Of a DNA stretch of 64,000 nt, positions 15,648 through 24,782 are shown in pieces. Position 1 is the stretch's first letter. Each line of letters starts with the position of its first letter. Under the pieces are notes generated by a model that made no database searches, was not told the DNA's origin, and was given only the letters and a program-made list of their open reading frames with translations. Source of the stretch: Geodermatophilus siccatus. GTDB taxonomy: Bacteria > Actinomycetota > Actinomycetes > Mycobacteriales > Geodermatophilaceae. The DNA is taken from assembly GCF_900103785.1 (NCBI RefSeq), contig NZ_FNHE01000008.1:191270-255269 (forward strand), given 5' to 3'. The translations under genes and the position numbers were made by a program.

Positions 15648-16684
15648 GACGGGTTCTCCTGGGTGGTGTCGGGGCGGTTCGCGAGCAGGGGGAGCGAGGG
15701 GTCCCAGCGGGTGCCGTCGCGGGCGTCGCGCCGGCGGCGGGCGATGGCCGAGAGCGCCTCGAGGACGACCCGGTTGGCCAGGGCCGCGGTGATGTCGGCG
15801 TGGTCGTAGGGCGGGCTGACCTCGACGACGTCGACGCCCACCACGGGCAGCTCGAGGCACAGCCGGCGGACGGCGTCCAGCAGCTGGCGCGCGGTCAGCC
15901 CGCCCGGCTCGGGGGTCCCGGTGCCGGGCGCGTGCCCGGGGTCGCAGACGTCGATGTCGACCGAGAGGAAGACGCCGTCGCACTCGTCGGTGGCGATGGC
16001 CGATGCCTCGGTCAGGCAGGCGTCCAGCCCCCGGTGGCCGATCTCGGTCATCTCGTAGGAGCGCATCCGCTGCGCCGCCATCCAGTCCAGCGTCTCCGGC
16101 GGCGGCCAGTAACCGCGCAGGCCGACCTGCAGGAACCGGTCGCCGCGCAGCGCCCCGGACTCGATGAGCCGGCGCATCGGCTGCCCGTGGCCCCACAGCG
16201 AGCCGAACTCGATGTCGCCGGTGTCGGCGTGGGCGTCGAAGTGGACCATCGAGACGCGCCCGTGGCCGAGCACGTTCGCCACGCCCTTGGCGTCGGCGAA
16301 CGCGATCGAGTGGTCGCCGCCCAGCACCACCGGGATGGCGCCGGAGCGGGCCACCGTCTCGACCGCGGCCTCCAGCGCACCCAGGGCCGTCTCGATGTCG
16401 CCGGAGTACATCTCGACGTCCCCGGCGTCGAGCACCCGCAGGTCGCGCAGCCCGTCGGTGCGCAGCGCCAGGCTCGGCCGGGACCCGTCGTGGGCCAGGT
16501 AGTCGGTCATCCGGATCGCCTGCGGGCCGAAGCGGGTGCCCGGACGGTGCGAGGTGCCGCCGTCGAAGGGCGCGCCGAGCACGACGACGTCGGCGTCGGC
16601 GAACGATGTCGGGTCGGACAGGTCGCAGCGGTCGACGCCGAGGTAGGTGATGTCAGGCCCGAACTGGGCGCCGTAGCGCGTCAT
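15644..16684 (-). CDS. speB: Agmatinase/ureohydrolase family protein
   Basis: A 346-residue arginase-superfamily enzyme. Manganese-site motifs are VLGGDHSIAF, HFDAHADTGD and [22 protein letters not shown]. It differs clearly from the ureohydrolase at 1904 in the N-terminal half, so it is a second, non-redundant enzyme. Start ATG 16684 is the best family start although the Shine-Dalgarno is weak; a longer frame exists to 16768. It is translationally coupled to the copper amine oxidase, which argues for agmatine (giving putrescine, then oxidation) or another amino-guanidino compound. Two short palindromes lie upstream around a candidate -10. Confidence 0.92.
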   Translation of the reverse strand: MTRYGAQFGPDITYLGVDRCDLSDPTSFADADVVVLGAPFDGGTSHRPGTRFGPQAIRMTDYLAHDGSRPSLALRTDGLRDLRVLDAGDVEMYSGDIETALGALEAAVETVARSGAIPVVLGGDHSIAFADAKGVANVLGHGRVSMVHFDAHADTGDIEFGSLWGHGQPMRRLIESGALRGDRFLQVGLRGYWPPPETLDWMAAQRMRSYEMTEIGHRGLDACLTEASAIATDECDGVFLSVDIDVCDPGHAPGTGTPEPGGLTARQLLDAVRRLCLELPVVGVDVVEVSPPYDHADITAALANRVVLEALSAIARRRRDARDGTRWDPSLPLLANRPDTTQENPS

Positions 16685-16746
16685 GGTGTCGAGGTCCGAT
16701 CGGTCGTGCGGTGGGAGAGACGGCACGGCACACGCGCAGGATGGCG

Positions 16747-16788
16747 ACGGAATCCGTGCTCGGAGCAAGGCTATACGACGGATCCCGT
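16747..16788 (-). promoter_or_regulatory. Paired short palindromes upstream of the ureohydrolase-amine oxidase operon
   Basis: ACGGAATCCGT (16747-16757, perfect 5-bp arms) and ACGGATCCCGT (16778-16788, 4-bp arms) are 31 bp apart, about three helical turns. On the minus strand TATAGC lies between them and could be the -10. This looks like a dimeric-regulator site pair; no regulator gene is directly adjacent. Confidence 0.4.
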
Positions 16789-16822
16789 ACCGCCAAGCCC
16801 CCGAGGTGGTCGGTCGGCGCAG

Positions 16823-18442
16823 TCACCCGCTGACCGTTGCGCCCCGGTGGACGATGCTGCCACCGACCGTGGTGAGGACCACGGGGGCATCGGCCAGTTC
16901 GTCGGGAGGCGCCTGCAGGGGGTCGACGGCGAAGGCCGTGAGGTCCGCGCGCATGCCCGGGGCGATGCGCCCCGAGCACCCGGCTTCGCCGGCCGCCCAG
17001 GCGGCCTGCGTGGTGTACCCCTCCAGGGCCATGAGCGGCGTCAGCCCCTGGTGCGGCTGCACGGGGGCGACGTCCGGCTCGCCCGCGGGACGGCGCAGCT
17101 GCGCGTCGGCGAGGACCCGCCGGGGGTCGAAGGGCGCCACGGGCCAGTCCGACCCCAGCACCAGGGGCACGCCAGCGTCGCGCAGGTCCCGGCAGCGCCA
17201 GGCGCGGCCGGCCCGCTCCGGGCCGAGCCGGGTGGACCAGTTGTCGGTGTGGTCGGCGCGGGTGAAGTGGGTGCAGTGGGTCGGCTGCATGCTGGCCACG
17301 ACGCCCTGCCGCACGAAGGCCCCGATGAGCGCGCTCGGGAGCGTCTCGATGTGCTCGATGCGGTGCGCCCCGGCCGTCGGTCGGTCCAGCCCCGCCAGGG
17401 CGCTCAGGGCGTGGCGGACGCCGGCGTCGCCGATCGCGTGCGTGGCCGTCGGGACGCCCGCCGCGGCCAGCGCGCGCACGGCCCGGGCGTACTCCGCCGG
17501 CTCCGGCCAGAAGCTCTCGGTCGACTCGCCCAGCGCGTCGGGCTGCTCGAGCCAGGCGGTCCCGTTGTCGATGGTCCCGTCGATCATGAACTTGACCCCG
17601 CCGACGGCCCACCTGCGACCGCCCCGCCCCTGCAGCTCCACGAGCTCGGCCAGCCCGTCGGCGTCCACCCCGGGCAGGCACCACGGGGCGAAGCGCAGCC
17701 GCAGCGGCAGGTCCTGCGCCTCCTCCGCCGCCGCCACGACCGCGCGGCTGTCCCCGAGGAGGTCCATCACGTGGCCACCGGTCAGCCCGGTGGCCGCCAT
17801 GGCCGCGAGGAGCTCGTGCAGCTGCCGGGCGCGCACCGGGAGCGGGTCGAGCGGGACGTGGTCCTGCACCAGGTCCATGGCTGCCGCCTCGAGGAGGAGG
17901 CCGGTGGGGCGGTCGGACCCGTCGCAGACGACGACGGCCCGCTGGGCGAACGACCGGGGGCCGTCCACCCCGGCGATCCGCAGCGCCCGGTCGGTCGCGA
18001 GCGCGGAGTGCGCGTCGAACAGCCGCACGAAGGCCGGCCGCCCGCCCACGGCCGCCTCGAGCGGGGCGTTGGTGACGGGGGAGCCCCCGAAGAGGTTGGG
18101 GTCCAGACCCCAGGCCTGGACCCACGCGTCCGGATCCCGGCCCGACGCCGCCGCGGCGAGCAGGTCCTGCGCCTCCTCCAGCGACCGGGCGCCGGAGAGG
18201 TCGACGTCCGCGGTCAGCTGCAGGCCCATCACCGGGTGCAGGTGGCCGTCGGTGAGGCCCGGCGTCAGCGTGCCCGGACCGAGGTCGACGACCTCGGTCC
18301 GGGCGCCGCGCCAGCCGGCGACGTCCCGGCGGGTGCCGGTGGCGACCACGAGGCCGCCGGCGATCGCGACCGCCTCCACCGGCGGGCCCCCGCCGGTCAG
18401 GGTGTGCACGGTGTCGGTCGTGAGGACCAGGTCGGCGTCCAC
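16823..18442 (-). CDS. YtcJ-like amidohydrolase (amidohydrolase_3 family)
   Basis: A 539-residue metal-dependent hydrolase. The first metal motif DGHLHPVMG is at about residues 65-73, a strand-end H in ATHAIGDAGVRHAL, another in HRIEHIETL, and the last Asp in LGSDWPVAPFDP, in amidohydrolase order. The family hydrolyses C-N bonds of diverse amides. GTG 18442; the upstream APC permease ends 13 nt before, so they form an operon, with a TetR gene divergent from it. Uptake followed by hydrolysis of an amide substrate is the simplest reading; the substrate is unknown. Confidence 0.9.
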   Translation of the reverse strand: MDADLVLTTDTVHTLTGGGPPVEAVAIAGGLVVATGTRRDVAGWRGARTEVVDLGPGTLTPGLTDGHLHPVMGLQLTADVDLSGARSLEEAQDLLAAAASGRDPDAWVQAWGLDPNLFGGSPVTNAPLEAAVGGRPAFVRLFDAHSALATDRALRIAGVDGPRSFAQRAVVVCDGSDRPTGLLLEAAAMDLVQDHVPLDPLPVRARQLHELLAAMAATGLTGGHVMDLLGDSRAVVAAAEEAQDLPLRLRFAPWCLPGVDADGLAELVELQGRGGRRWAVGGVKFMIDGTIDNGTAWLEQPDALGESTESFWPEPAEYARAVRALAAAGVPTATHAIGDAGVRHALSALAGLDRPTAGAHRIEHIETLPSALIGAFVRQGVVASMQPTHCTHFTRADHTDNWSTRLGPERAGRAWRCRDLRDAGVPLVLGSDWPVAPFDPRRVLADAQLRRPAGEPDVAPVQPHQGLTPLMALEGYTTQAAWAAGEAGCSGRIAPGMRADLTAFAVDPLQAPPDELADAPVVLTTVGGSIVHRGATVSG

Positions 18443-18455
18443 AGGGGTCTCCGTC

Positions 18456-19958
18456 TCAGCGGTCGTCGGTGGTGGTGACCAGTTCCGGGGTGGGTGCGGC
18501 TTCGGTGTCCGCGCCCTCCCCGATCCCGGCGTAGCGCTCCGGATGACGGGCGCGCAGCCAGAGGGCGGCCGCCGTCCCGATGGCGAGCGTCAGCGGCACG
18601 ATGCCGACCAGCAGGACGTTGACCGTCGGCGACGCGGCAGTGAGCAGCTCGATGTGGTCGACCAGGAGGTAGGTGGCCGCGGCCAGCAGGACGCCGGACG
18701 CGACGCCGGCGCCGACGGCGAGCGGTGTGGCGGCGGCGCGGTTGCGGCGGACGAAGTACGCCACCGTGGCCGCGGCCGTCATCGTCTGCAGGACGAGGAC
18801 GCCGACGACCCCCGGCGTGTTCACCCAGAGCAGCAGCTGTTCGTAGGGGTCGGCCCCGGCCACGGCGAACACCGCGATGACGACGACGGCGAGGGCCGTC
18901 TGCAGGAGGCCCGCCCGGTACGGCGAGCCGAACCGCGGGTGCACCGCCCCGACCCAGCGGGGCAGCACCCCGTCCCGGGAGAGCGCGAACGCGTAGCGGT
19001 TGATCGCGTTGTGGAAGGCGATCTGCGAGGCGTACACGCTGCTGACGACGAGCAGGTGCATCAGCGTGCTGGCCCACGGCCCCACGTAGGCCTCGATGAC
19101 GGTGAAGAACATGCCGGCGAGGTCCCCCTCGGCGGCGGCCACCGCCCGGTCGCTGCCGAACGCCTGGACCACCGACCAGACGATGGAGCAGTAGAAGACC
19201 GCCATGAAGCCGACGGCGAGGTAGGTGGCCCGCGGGACGGTGCGCTCGGGGTCCCGGGCCTCCTTGCGGTACAGCACCGTGGACTCGAAGCCCATGAAGG
19301 CCGCGAAGCTGAAGGCCAGGACGCCGGCCATGCCGGGGCTGAACACCGCGTCGGCCGTGAAGGAGGCCGCGTCCAGCCCGGAGGCGCCACCGTCCGCGAG
19401 GACGCCGACGGCCATGAGCAGCAGGATGCCGGTCTCCAGGACGAGGAGGACGCCGAGCACCTTGGCACCCACGTCGATGCCCAGCCAGCCCACGAGCAGG
19501 ACCAGGCCGACGGCTCCGAGGGCGACGAGCGGCCACGGGACCGTCACCCCGAAGACGTCGGCCAGGGTCGCCTGCGCCTGGACGGCGAACAGGCCGTACA
19601 CCCCGATCATCAGCGCGTTGTAGGACATCAGCGCGAGGAGCGCGGCAGCCAGCCCCCACGTCCGGCCCAGCCCCTTCGCGATGTAGGCGTAGAAGGCGCC
19701 GGCGCTGCCCACGTGCCTGGTCATGCGGGTGAAGGCGACCGCGAAGACCGTGAGCACCACGCCCGACGCCAGGTAGGCGACCGGGGCGCCGACGCCGCCG
19801 ACCAGGATGGCGAGCGGCGCCACGCCGGCCATGACGGTCAGCGGGGCGGCCGCGGCGACCACCATGAAGACGAGGCTGCCGGTGCCCAGGACACCGCGCT
19901 TGAGGTGGCCGTCGCCATCGTGCGCGACGGGGGCGGGGGGAGAGGAGGAGGCGGGCAC
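18456..19958 (-). CDS. APC family permease
   Basis: A 500-residue protein with about 12-13 TM segments. It has APC TM1-like FMVVAAAAPLTVMAGVAPLAI and the mid-protein FAAFMGFESTVLYRKEARDPERTVPRA motif region. GTG 19958 follows AAGGA. It is the first gene of the operon with the amidohydrolase. Its promoter region has a 27-bp palindrome shared with the divergent TetR gene, so expression is probably substrate-induced through TetR release. Confidence 0.92.
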   Translation of the reverse strand: MPASSSPPAPVAHDGDGHLKRGVLGTGSLVFMVVAAAAPLTVMAGVAPLAILVGGVGAPVAYLASGVVLTVFAVAFTRMTRHVGSAGAFYAYIAKGLGRTWGLAAALLALMSYNALMIGVYGLFAVQAQATLADVFGVTVPWPLVALGAVGLVLLVGWLGIDVGAKVLGVLLVLETGILLLMAVGVLADGGASGLDAASFTADAVFSPGMAGVLAFSFAAFMGFESTVLYRKEARDPERTVPRATYLAVGFMAVFYCSIVWSVVQAFGSDRAVAAAEGDLAGMFFTVIEAYVGPWASTLMHLLVVSSVYASQIAFHNAINRYAFALSRDGVLPRWVGAVHPRFGSPYRAGLLQTALAVVVIAVFAVAGADPYEQLLLWVNTPGVVGVLVLQTMTAAATVAYFVRRNRAAATPLAVGAGVASGVLLAAATYLLVDHIELLTAASPTVNVLLVGIVPLTLAIGTAAALWLRARHPERYAGIGEGADTEAAPTPELVTTTDDR

Positions 19959-19982
19959 GGCGGTCCTTCCCGGGCCGGAGGC

Positions 19983-20009
19983 TCTTAACCGAATGGCGTT
20001 CGGTTAAGA
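19983..20009. promoter_or_regulatory. TetR operator palindrome
   Basis: Perfect inverted repeat with 11-bp arms (TCTTAACCGAA and TTCGGTTAAGA) and a 5-nt spacer between the divergent permease and TetR genes. It is strikingly AT-rich for this genome. Confidence 0.8.
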
Positions 20010-20082
20010 TGGTGGCCCGCTTCACAGTTGTCAAGCGGCCCGTGCCGACCCGTGCGCGGGGGCGGGGGAGGAGGAGGGGTAC

Positions 20083-20700
20083 GTGGTGCAGCGGCGGAGG
20101 CGGCTGCTGGACGTCGAGACGATCCTCGACGCGGCGCTGGCCTGCATCGACGAGCGGGGACGGTTGACGATGGCCGACCTCGCCGCGCGGCTCGGCGCGA
20201 GCGCGTCGTCGATCTACCACCACGTGAGTGGCCGGCCGGAGATCGTCGAGCTGCTGCGGGAGCGGCTGGTGGCCCGCCTCGAGCTGCCACGGCTCGACCG
20301 GTCGGAGTGGGGGAGTCAGGTGGCGGCGTACATGCGCTCCTACCGGGAGGCGCTCGCCGAGCACCCGAACCTGATCCCGCTGCTCAGCGAGCAGACGATG
20401 ACCGCCGGCTCGGTCCTGCTCGGCTACGACCGCGTGGCCGCCGTCCTGGGGGCCGCCGGCTTCCCCGAGGACCAGGTCATGCTGTGGGTGAGCGTGCTGG
20501 ACAGCTACGCGCTCGGCGCGGCGCTCGACCTCGCGGCGCCCGACGAGGTCTGGCGCGCCGGCGGCGGCGACACCCCGGCCCTGGAGGCCGCGCTGCGTGC
20601 GGCGCCGCAGGGGCGGGCGCGGGCCGACGCGGCGTTCGAGCTGGGCCTGGAGGCGCTGCTCGCCGGGATGCGCAGCCGGCTCCCGGTCGGCCCGGTCTGA
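20083..20700 (+). CDS. TetR family transcriptional regulator
   Basis: A 205-residue protein. The N-terminal HTH is at residues about 10-55 (VETILDAALACIDERGRLTM, LAARLGASASSIYHHVSGRPEIV). The C-terminal ligand domain has the helical pattern of TetR_C, including GSVLLGYDRVAAVLG. GTG 20083 (or 20086) follows a GGAGGAGG Shine-Dalgarno. It is divergent from the permease-amidohydrolase operon across a perfect 27-bp palindrome, the expected operator, and probably represses both directions. The next gene on the same strand, another APC permease, is 284 nt away and may be separate. Confidence 0.92.
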   Translation: MVQRRRRLLDVETILDAALACIDERGRLTMADLAARLGASASSIYHHVSGRPEIVELLRERLVARLELPRLDRSEWGSQVAAYMRSYREALAEHPNLIPLLSEQTMTAGSVLLGYDRVAAVLGAAGFPEDQVMLWVSVLDSYALGAALDLAAPDEVWRAGGGDTPALEAALRAAPQGRARADAAFELGLEALLAGMRSRLPVGPV

Positions 20701-20984
20701 GCGCGGGTCCTCGCAGCACCCTCCCGCCATCGTGGACGTGCGGTGTCACCCGACGGAATGGGTGAGCATCCCGAGGACACGCACGCGAAACAGTCGTGCG
20801 GCATGCTGCTCGCGCTCGGATCCGTGCACCACGGCGATGCCGGAGTGTCGATCGGACCCGGGTCGGGTGTACAGGGCGGCCTCTTCCGCGATCCGCGGCG
20901 AGCTGGCTGGCTGTCGCGTGTGAGGCGCGGCACACCCGCCGGCTGAGGACAGGCCGCTACAGCGGCGCGAGGAAGGAGGACCGC

Positions 20985-22517
20985 ATGGCGGTCGAACAGG
21001 GCACCGGGCATCTGCCCGAGGCCGACCTGCGGGCCAAGGGGCTGGCGGGCAACTCGGTGGGCCTGCTCGCCAGCGTGGTGCTCGGCGTCTCGAGCATCGC
21101 GCCGGTGTACGCGCTGACGGCCACCCTCGGGCCCACGGTGACCGAGGTCGGCCTGCAGATGCCGGCCATCTTCCTGGCCGGCTTCCTGCCGATGCTGCTG
21201 GTCGCCTACGCCTACCGGGAACTCAACCGGGTGGCGCCGGACTGCGGGACGTCGTTCACCTGGACCACCAAGGCGTTCAACCCCTACGTCGGCTGGCTGT
21301 GCGGCTGGGGCGCGCTGCTGGCCACGGTGATCGTGCTGTCGAACCTCGCCGGCGTGGCGGTGTCCTTCTTCTACCTGCTGCTCGGTGAGCTCACCGGCTC
21401 GGAGTCGGTGGCGACGCTGGGTGACAGCACGGTCGTCAACGCCCTCACCTGCGTGGCGTTCGTCGCCGTCGCGACCTGGATCACCTACCGGGGCGTGGAG
21501 GCCACCAAGCGGGTGCAGTACGTGCTGGTCGGCTTCCAGATGGCCGTGCTCGCGGTGTTCGCCGTCCTGGCGCTGGTCAAGGCGGGCTCCGCGCCGGGCG
21601 CCATCCCCTTCGACGCCTCCTGGCTGGACCCGACGGCCGTCACCAGCTTCAGCGCCTTCACCGCCGGGCTGTCCCTGTCGCTGTTCATCTACTGGGGCTG
21701 GGACACCTGCCTGACGGTCAACGAGGAGACCGCCGGGAGCGCCCGCACGCCGGGTCGGGCCGCGCTGCTGACCATGCTGGTGATCATCGTGACGTACGTC
21801 GGCGTGGCGATCGCCGTGCAGATGTACGCCGGCATCGGCACCGAGGGCACGGGCCTCGGCAACCCCGACACCGGGGACAACGTCTTCGCCGCGCTGGCCG
21901 GCCCGGTCATGGGCCCGGGCCTGGCTTTCCTGCTCTTCCTCGCCGTCGTCGCGAGCTCGGCGTCGTCCCTGCAGACGACGTTCCTGCCGACCACCCGGAC
22001 CATGCTGGCGATGGGCACCTACGGGGCCCTGCCCCAGCGGCTGGCGGAGGTGCACCCGCGCTTCAAGGTGCCGTCGACCGCCACCCTGGTCGCCGGGGCC
22101 GCCACGGCCGCGTTCTACGTGGGCATGACGATCATCAGCGAGAACGTGCTCATCGACACGATCTACGCGCTGGGCCTGATGATCTGCTTCTACTACGGCC
22201 TGACCGCCTACGCCTGCGTCTGGTACTTCCGGCACGAGCTGCGCCGCAGCGCCCGCGACCTGGTGTTCAAGGGCGTCCTCCCGTTGCTGGGCGCGCTGAT
22301 GCTGACCGCGGTGTTCGTGCAGACGGCGGTCGACACCCTCGACCCCGCCTACGGCAGCGGCTCCTCGGTGTTCGGCATCGGCAGCGTCTTCGTCGTCGGG
22401 ATCGGGCTGCTGCTGCTCGGCGTGGTCCTCATGCTCGTCTGGCGCGCTCGGCACCCGGAGTTCTTCCGCGGCGAGACCCTGAAGGTCGACACCCCGTCGC
22501 TCGTGTTCGACGAGTGA
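20985..22517 (+). CDS. APC family amino acid permease
   Basis: A 510-residue membrane protein with about 12 TM segments. TM1 carries VVLGVSSIAPVYALTATLGP and there is a GTSFTWTTKAFNPYVGWLCGW segment typical of one actinobacterial APC subgroup. ATG 20985 has a very strong AAGGAGGA Shine-Dalgarno, so the longer frame from 20796 is rejected. It is a single gene ending in a bidirectional hairpin. It is the fourth APC permease in about 19 kb; its substrate cannot be read from sequence. Confidence 0.92.
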   Translation: MAVEQGTGHLPEADLRAKGLAGNSVGLLASVVLGVSSIAPVYALTATLGPTVTEVGLQMPAIFLAGFLPMLLVAYAYRELNRVAPDCGTSFTWTTKAFNPYVGWLCGWGALLATVIVLSNLAGVAVSFFYLLLGELTGSESVATLGDSTVVNALTCVAFVAVATWITYRGVEATKRVQYVLVGFQMAVLAVFAVLALVKAGSAPGAIPFDASWLDPTAVTSFSAFTAGLSLSLFIYWGWDTCLTVNEETAGSARTPGRAALLTMLVIIVTYVGVAIAVQMYAGIGTEGTGLGNPDTGDNVFAALAGPVMGPGLAFLLFLAVVASSASSLQTTFLPTTRTMLAMGTYGALPQRLAEVHPRFKVPSTATLVAGAATAAFYVGMTIISENVLIDTIYALGLMICFYYGLTAYACVWYFRHELRRSARDLVFKGVLPLLGALMLTAVFVQTAVDTLDPAYGSGSSVFGIGSVFVVGIGLLLLGVVLMLVWRARHPEFFRGETLKVDTPSLVFDE

Positions 22518-22540
22518 CGCCGGACCGGCCCGAGTAGCAG

Positions 22541-22574
22541 CGCGGCCCGCCTCCCCGAGGGGAGGCGGGCCGCG
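22541..22574. terminator. Bidirectional hairpin terminator
   Basis: A 15-bp perfect GC stem (22541-22555 with 22560-22574) with a 4-nt loop between the convergent permease and MMPL genes. Confidence 0.85.
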
Positions 22575-22592
22575 CCGTTCGTGCGGGAGGGG

Positions 22593-24776
22593 TCAGCGCT
22601 CGCCGGCGCCGACCACCTCGGGCTGCTGCTGGGGCTGCGGCCGGGCGGCGGGCCGCTCCAGCGCGGCGCCCTCGACGTCGAGGGTGGGCAGCCAGCGCAG
22701 CCAGCGCGGCAGCCACCACGCCCGGGCGCCGAGCAGGGCCAGCGCCGCGGGGACGAGCACCATGCGGACGACGAAGGCGTCGAAGGCGATGCCGGCGGCC
22801 AGCGCGAAGGCGATCGACTTGATGGTCGCGTCCCCGGAGGGCACGAAGCCGGCGAACACCGAGAACATGATCAGCGCGGCCGCGACGACGACAGGGGCGG
22901 CCTGGCGGAACCCGGTGCGGACGGCCTCCAGGGGCGCGGCGCCATGGCTGTGCGCCTCGTGCATCCGGGACACCAGGAAGATCTGGTAGTCCATCGCCAG
23001 CCCGAACAGGATGCCGATGACCAGGATCGGCGTGAGGCTGATCAGCGGGCCGGTGCCCTCGAGGTTGACCAGGTCGGCCAGCCAGCCCCACTGGAACACC
23101 GCGACCGTGGCGCCGAGCGCCGCCCCGACGGTGAGCACGAAGCCGAGCACGCCGACCAGCGGCACCAGCAGCGAGCGGAAGACCAGCACGAGCAGCACCA
23201 GGGCCAGGCCCACGACCAGCGCCAGGTAGACCGGCAGGGCGGCGTCCAGGCTGGCGGCGACGTCCACGCTGACCGCGGTGGCTCCGGTGACCGAGGCCTG
23301 CGCGCCGTCGACGTCGGCCAGCAGGTCGCGCAGGTCGGTGACGAGCTGCTCGGTGGCCGGGTCGGTCGGGCCGGACTGCGGGATCACGCTCACCAGCGCG
23401 GCGGTGCCGTCGGCGTTCGGCACCGGCGGGGTCACGATCGCGACGTCGTCCAGCCCCGGGATCTCACCGGCGGCCGTGGTCGCCGCCTGCACCGCGCCGT
23501 CGCCCTCGAAGAGCACGGTGAGCGGGCCGTTGACGCCGGCCCCGAAGCCGTCGGCGAGCAGCTGCTCGGCCCGGGCCTGGGTGCTGTCCTCCGGCGGGGT
23601 CTGCACCAGCGTGGTCTGCATCGAGAAGAACGGGACGGCGACGGTCCCGAGCGCGACGACCGTCAGCAGCAGGGCGACCAGGCGGTGGCGGGTGACCGCG
23701 GTGACCCAGCCGGCGAGGAAGCCCTGGCTCGCCGCGTGGTGCGTCGGCGCGGTGGCGCGCTGCCGCTTGGGCAGCGCGCGCAGCCCGAGGAAGCCCAGCG
23801 CGGCGGGGACCAGGGTGAGCGCGACGAGGACCGCGACGACGATCGTCGCGGCCGCGGCGAGGCCCATCTGGGTGAGGAACGGGATGCCGGCGACGAACAG
23901 CCCGGTCAGCGCGATGACGACGGTGAGCCCGGCGGTGACGACCGCGGAGCCCGCGGTGCCGACGGCCGTGGCGACCGCGGTGCCGACGTCGGCACCGCGC
24001 CGCAGCTCCTGCCGGAACCGGCTGACGATGAACAGCGCGTAGTCGATGCCGACGGCCAGGCCGAGCATCGCGGCCAGGATCGGGGTGGTCGACGACAGGT
24101 CGGTGAAGCCGGTGGCGACGGTGATGCCGAGGACGCCGATGCCGACGCCGACGAGCGCGGTCAGCAGGTTCAGGCCAGCGACGACCAGCGAGCCGTAGGT
24201 GACGGCGAGGACGACGAGCGCGACGACGACACCGATCACCTCGGCGGGACCGCCGACGTGCGGCGGCGCCTGGATCGCCTGGCCGGTGACCTCGACGGTG
24301 AGCGCGCCGTCCCCGGCGTCCGCGACGGCCGCGGTCAGCGCGTCCTGCTGCTCGGGGGTGACCTCGCCGACCGGCGCCTCGTAGGTGACGGTGCTGTAGC
24401 CGGTGGTCAGCTCCGGGTTGACCGAGGGGGCGGCCGGGTCCAGCGGGTTGCTGGCCGACGCGACGCCGGGCAGCTCGCCCAGCTCGGCGACCAGCGCGCC
24501 CACGGCCGCGGCGCTCCCCGGGGTGGTCAGCGTCCGGCCGTCCGGTGCGACGACCACCACCTGGGCGGTCGCGCCGCCCGCGGCGCCGAACTCCTCGCTG
24601 ATGCGCTCCAGCGCGGTCGTCGACTCCTGGCCGGGGATGGAGAAGCTGTCCGACGTCTCACCTGCCAGGGTCACCGCCCCCACGCCTCCGCCGACGAGCA
24701 CGAGCAGCCACACGAGGACGACGGCCACGCGGTGCCGGTGCGAGAACGCACCGAGCCGGGACAACACAAGAGCCAT
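22593..24776 (-). CDS. MMPL family RND-type transporter
   Basis: A 727-residue protein with two repeats of the RND/MMPL pattern. Each has one TM, a large extracytoplasmic loop (first loop about residues 45-175, second about 390-520), then about five TMs. Conserved intramembrane pieces include LGLAVGIDYALFIVSRFRQEL and ILFGLAMDYQIFLVSRMHE, carrying the GxxxDY proton-relay motifs. Such proteins export lipids or drugs. The gene lies 6 nt downstream of a TetR gene on the same strand, so it is probably autoregulated by it through tandem upstream operators. Confidence 0.95.
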   Translation of the reverse strand: MALVLSRLGAFSHRHRVAVVLVWLLVLVGGGVGAVTLAGETSDSFSIPGQESTTALERISEEFGAAGGATAQVVVVAPDGRTLTTPGSAAAVGALVAELGELPGVASASNPLDPAAPSVNPELTTGYSTVTYEAPVGEVTPEQQDALTAAVADAGDGALTVEVTGQAIQAPPHVGGPAEVIGVVVALVVLAVTYGSLVVAGLNLLTALVGVGIGVLGITVATGFTDLSSTTPILAAMLGLAVGIDYALFIVSRFRQELRRGADVGTAVATAVGTAGSAVVTAGLTVVIALTGLFVAGIPFLTQMGLAAAATIVVAVLVALTLVPAALGFLGLRALPKRQRATAPTHHAASQGFLAGWVTAVTRHRLVALLLTVVALGTVAVPFFSMQTTLVQTPPEDSTQARAEQLLADGFGAGVNGPLTVLFEGDGAVQAATTAAGEIPGLDDVAIVTPPVPNADGTAALVSVIPQSGPTDPATEQLVTDLRDLLADVDGAQASVTGATAVSVDVAASLDAALPVYLALVVGLALVLLVLVFRSLLVPLVGVLGFVLTVGAALGATVAVFQWGWLADLVNLEGTGPLISLTPILVIGILFGLAMDYQIFLVSRMHEAHSHGAAPLEAVRTGFRQAAPVVVAAALIMFSVFAGFVPSGDATIKSIAFALAAGIAFDAFVVRMVLVPAALALLGARAWWLPRWLRWLPTLDVEGAALERPAARPQPQQQPEVVGAGER

Positions 24777-24782
24777 GCGGGA

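Noticed and set aside
13116-15809. Plus-strand open frame of 897 codons across the amine oxidase region
   Set aside because: Antisense shadow of the copper amine oxidase; repetitive His/Asp/Val/Gln-rich composition, no domain.
16683-19988. Plus-strand open frame of 1101 codons
   Set aside because: Antisense of the amidohydrolase and APC permease; no recognisable domain.
20796-20984. N-terminal extension of the APC permease
   Set aside because: Arg-rich, not conserved in character, and a strong AAGGAGGA site precedes ATG 20985.
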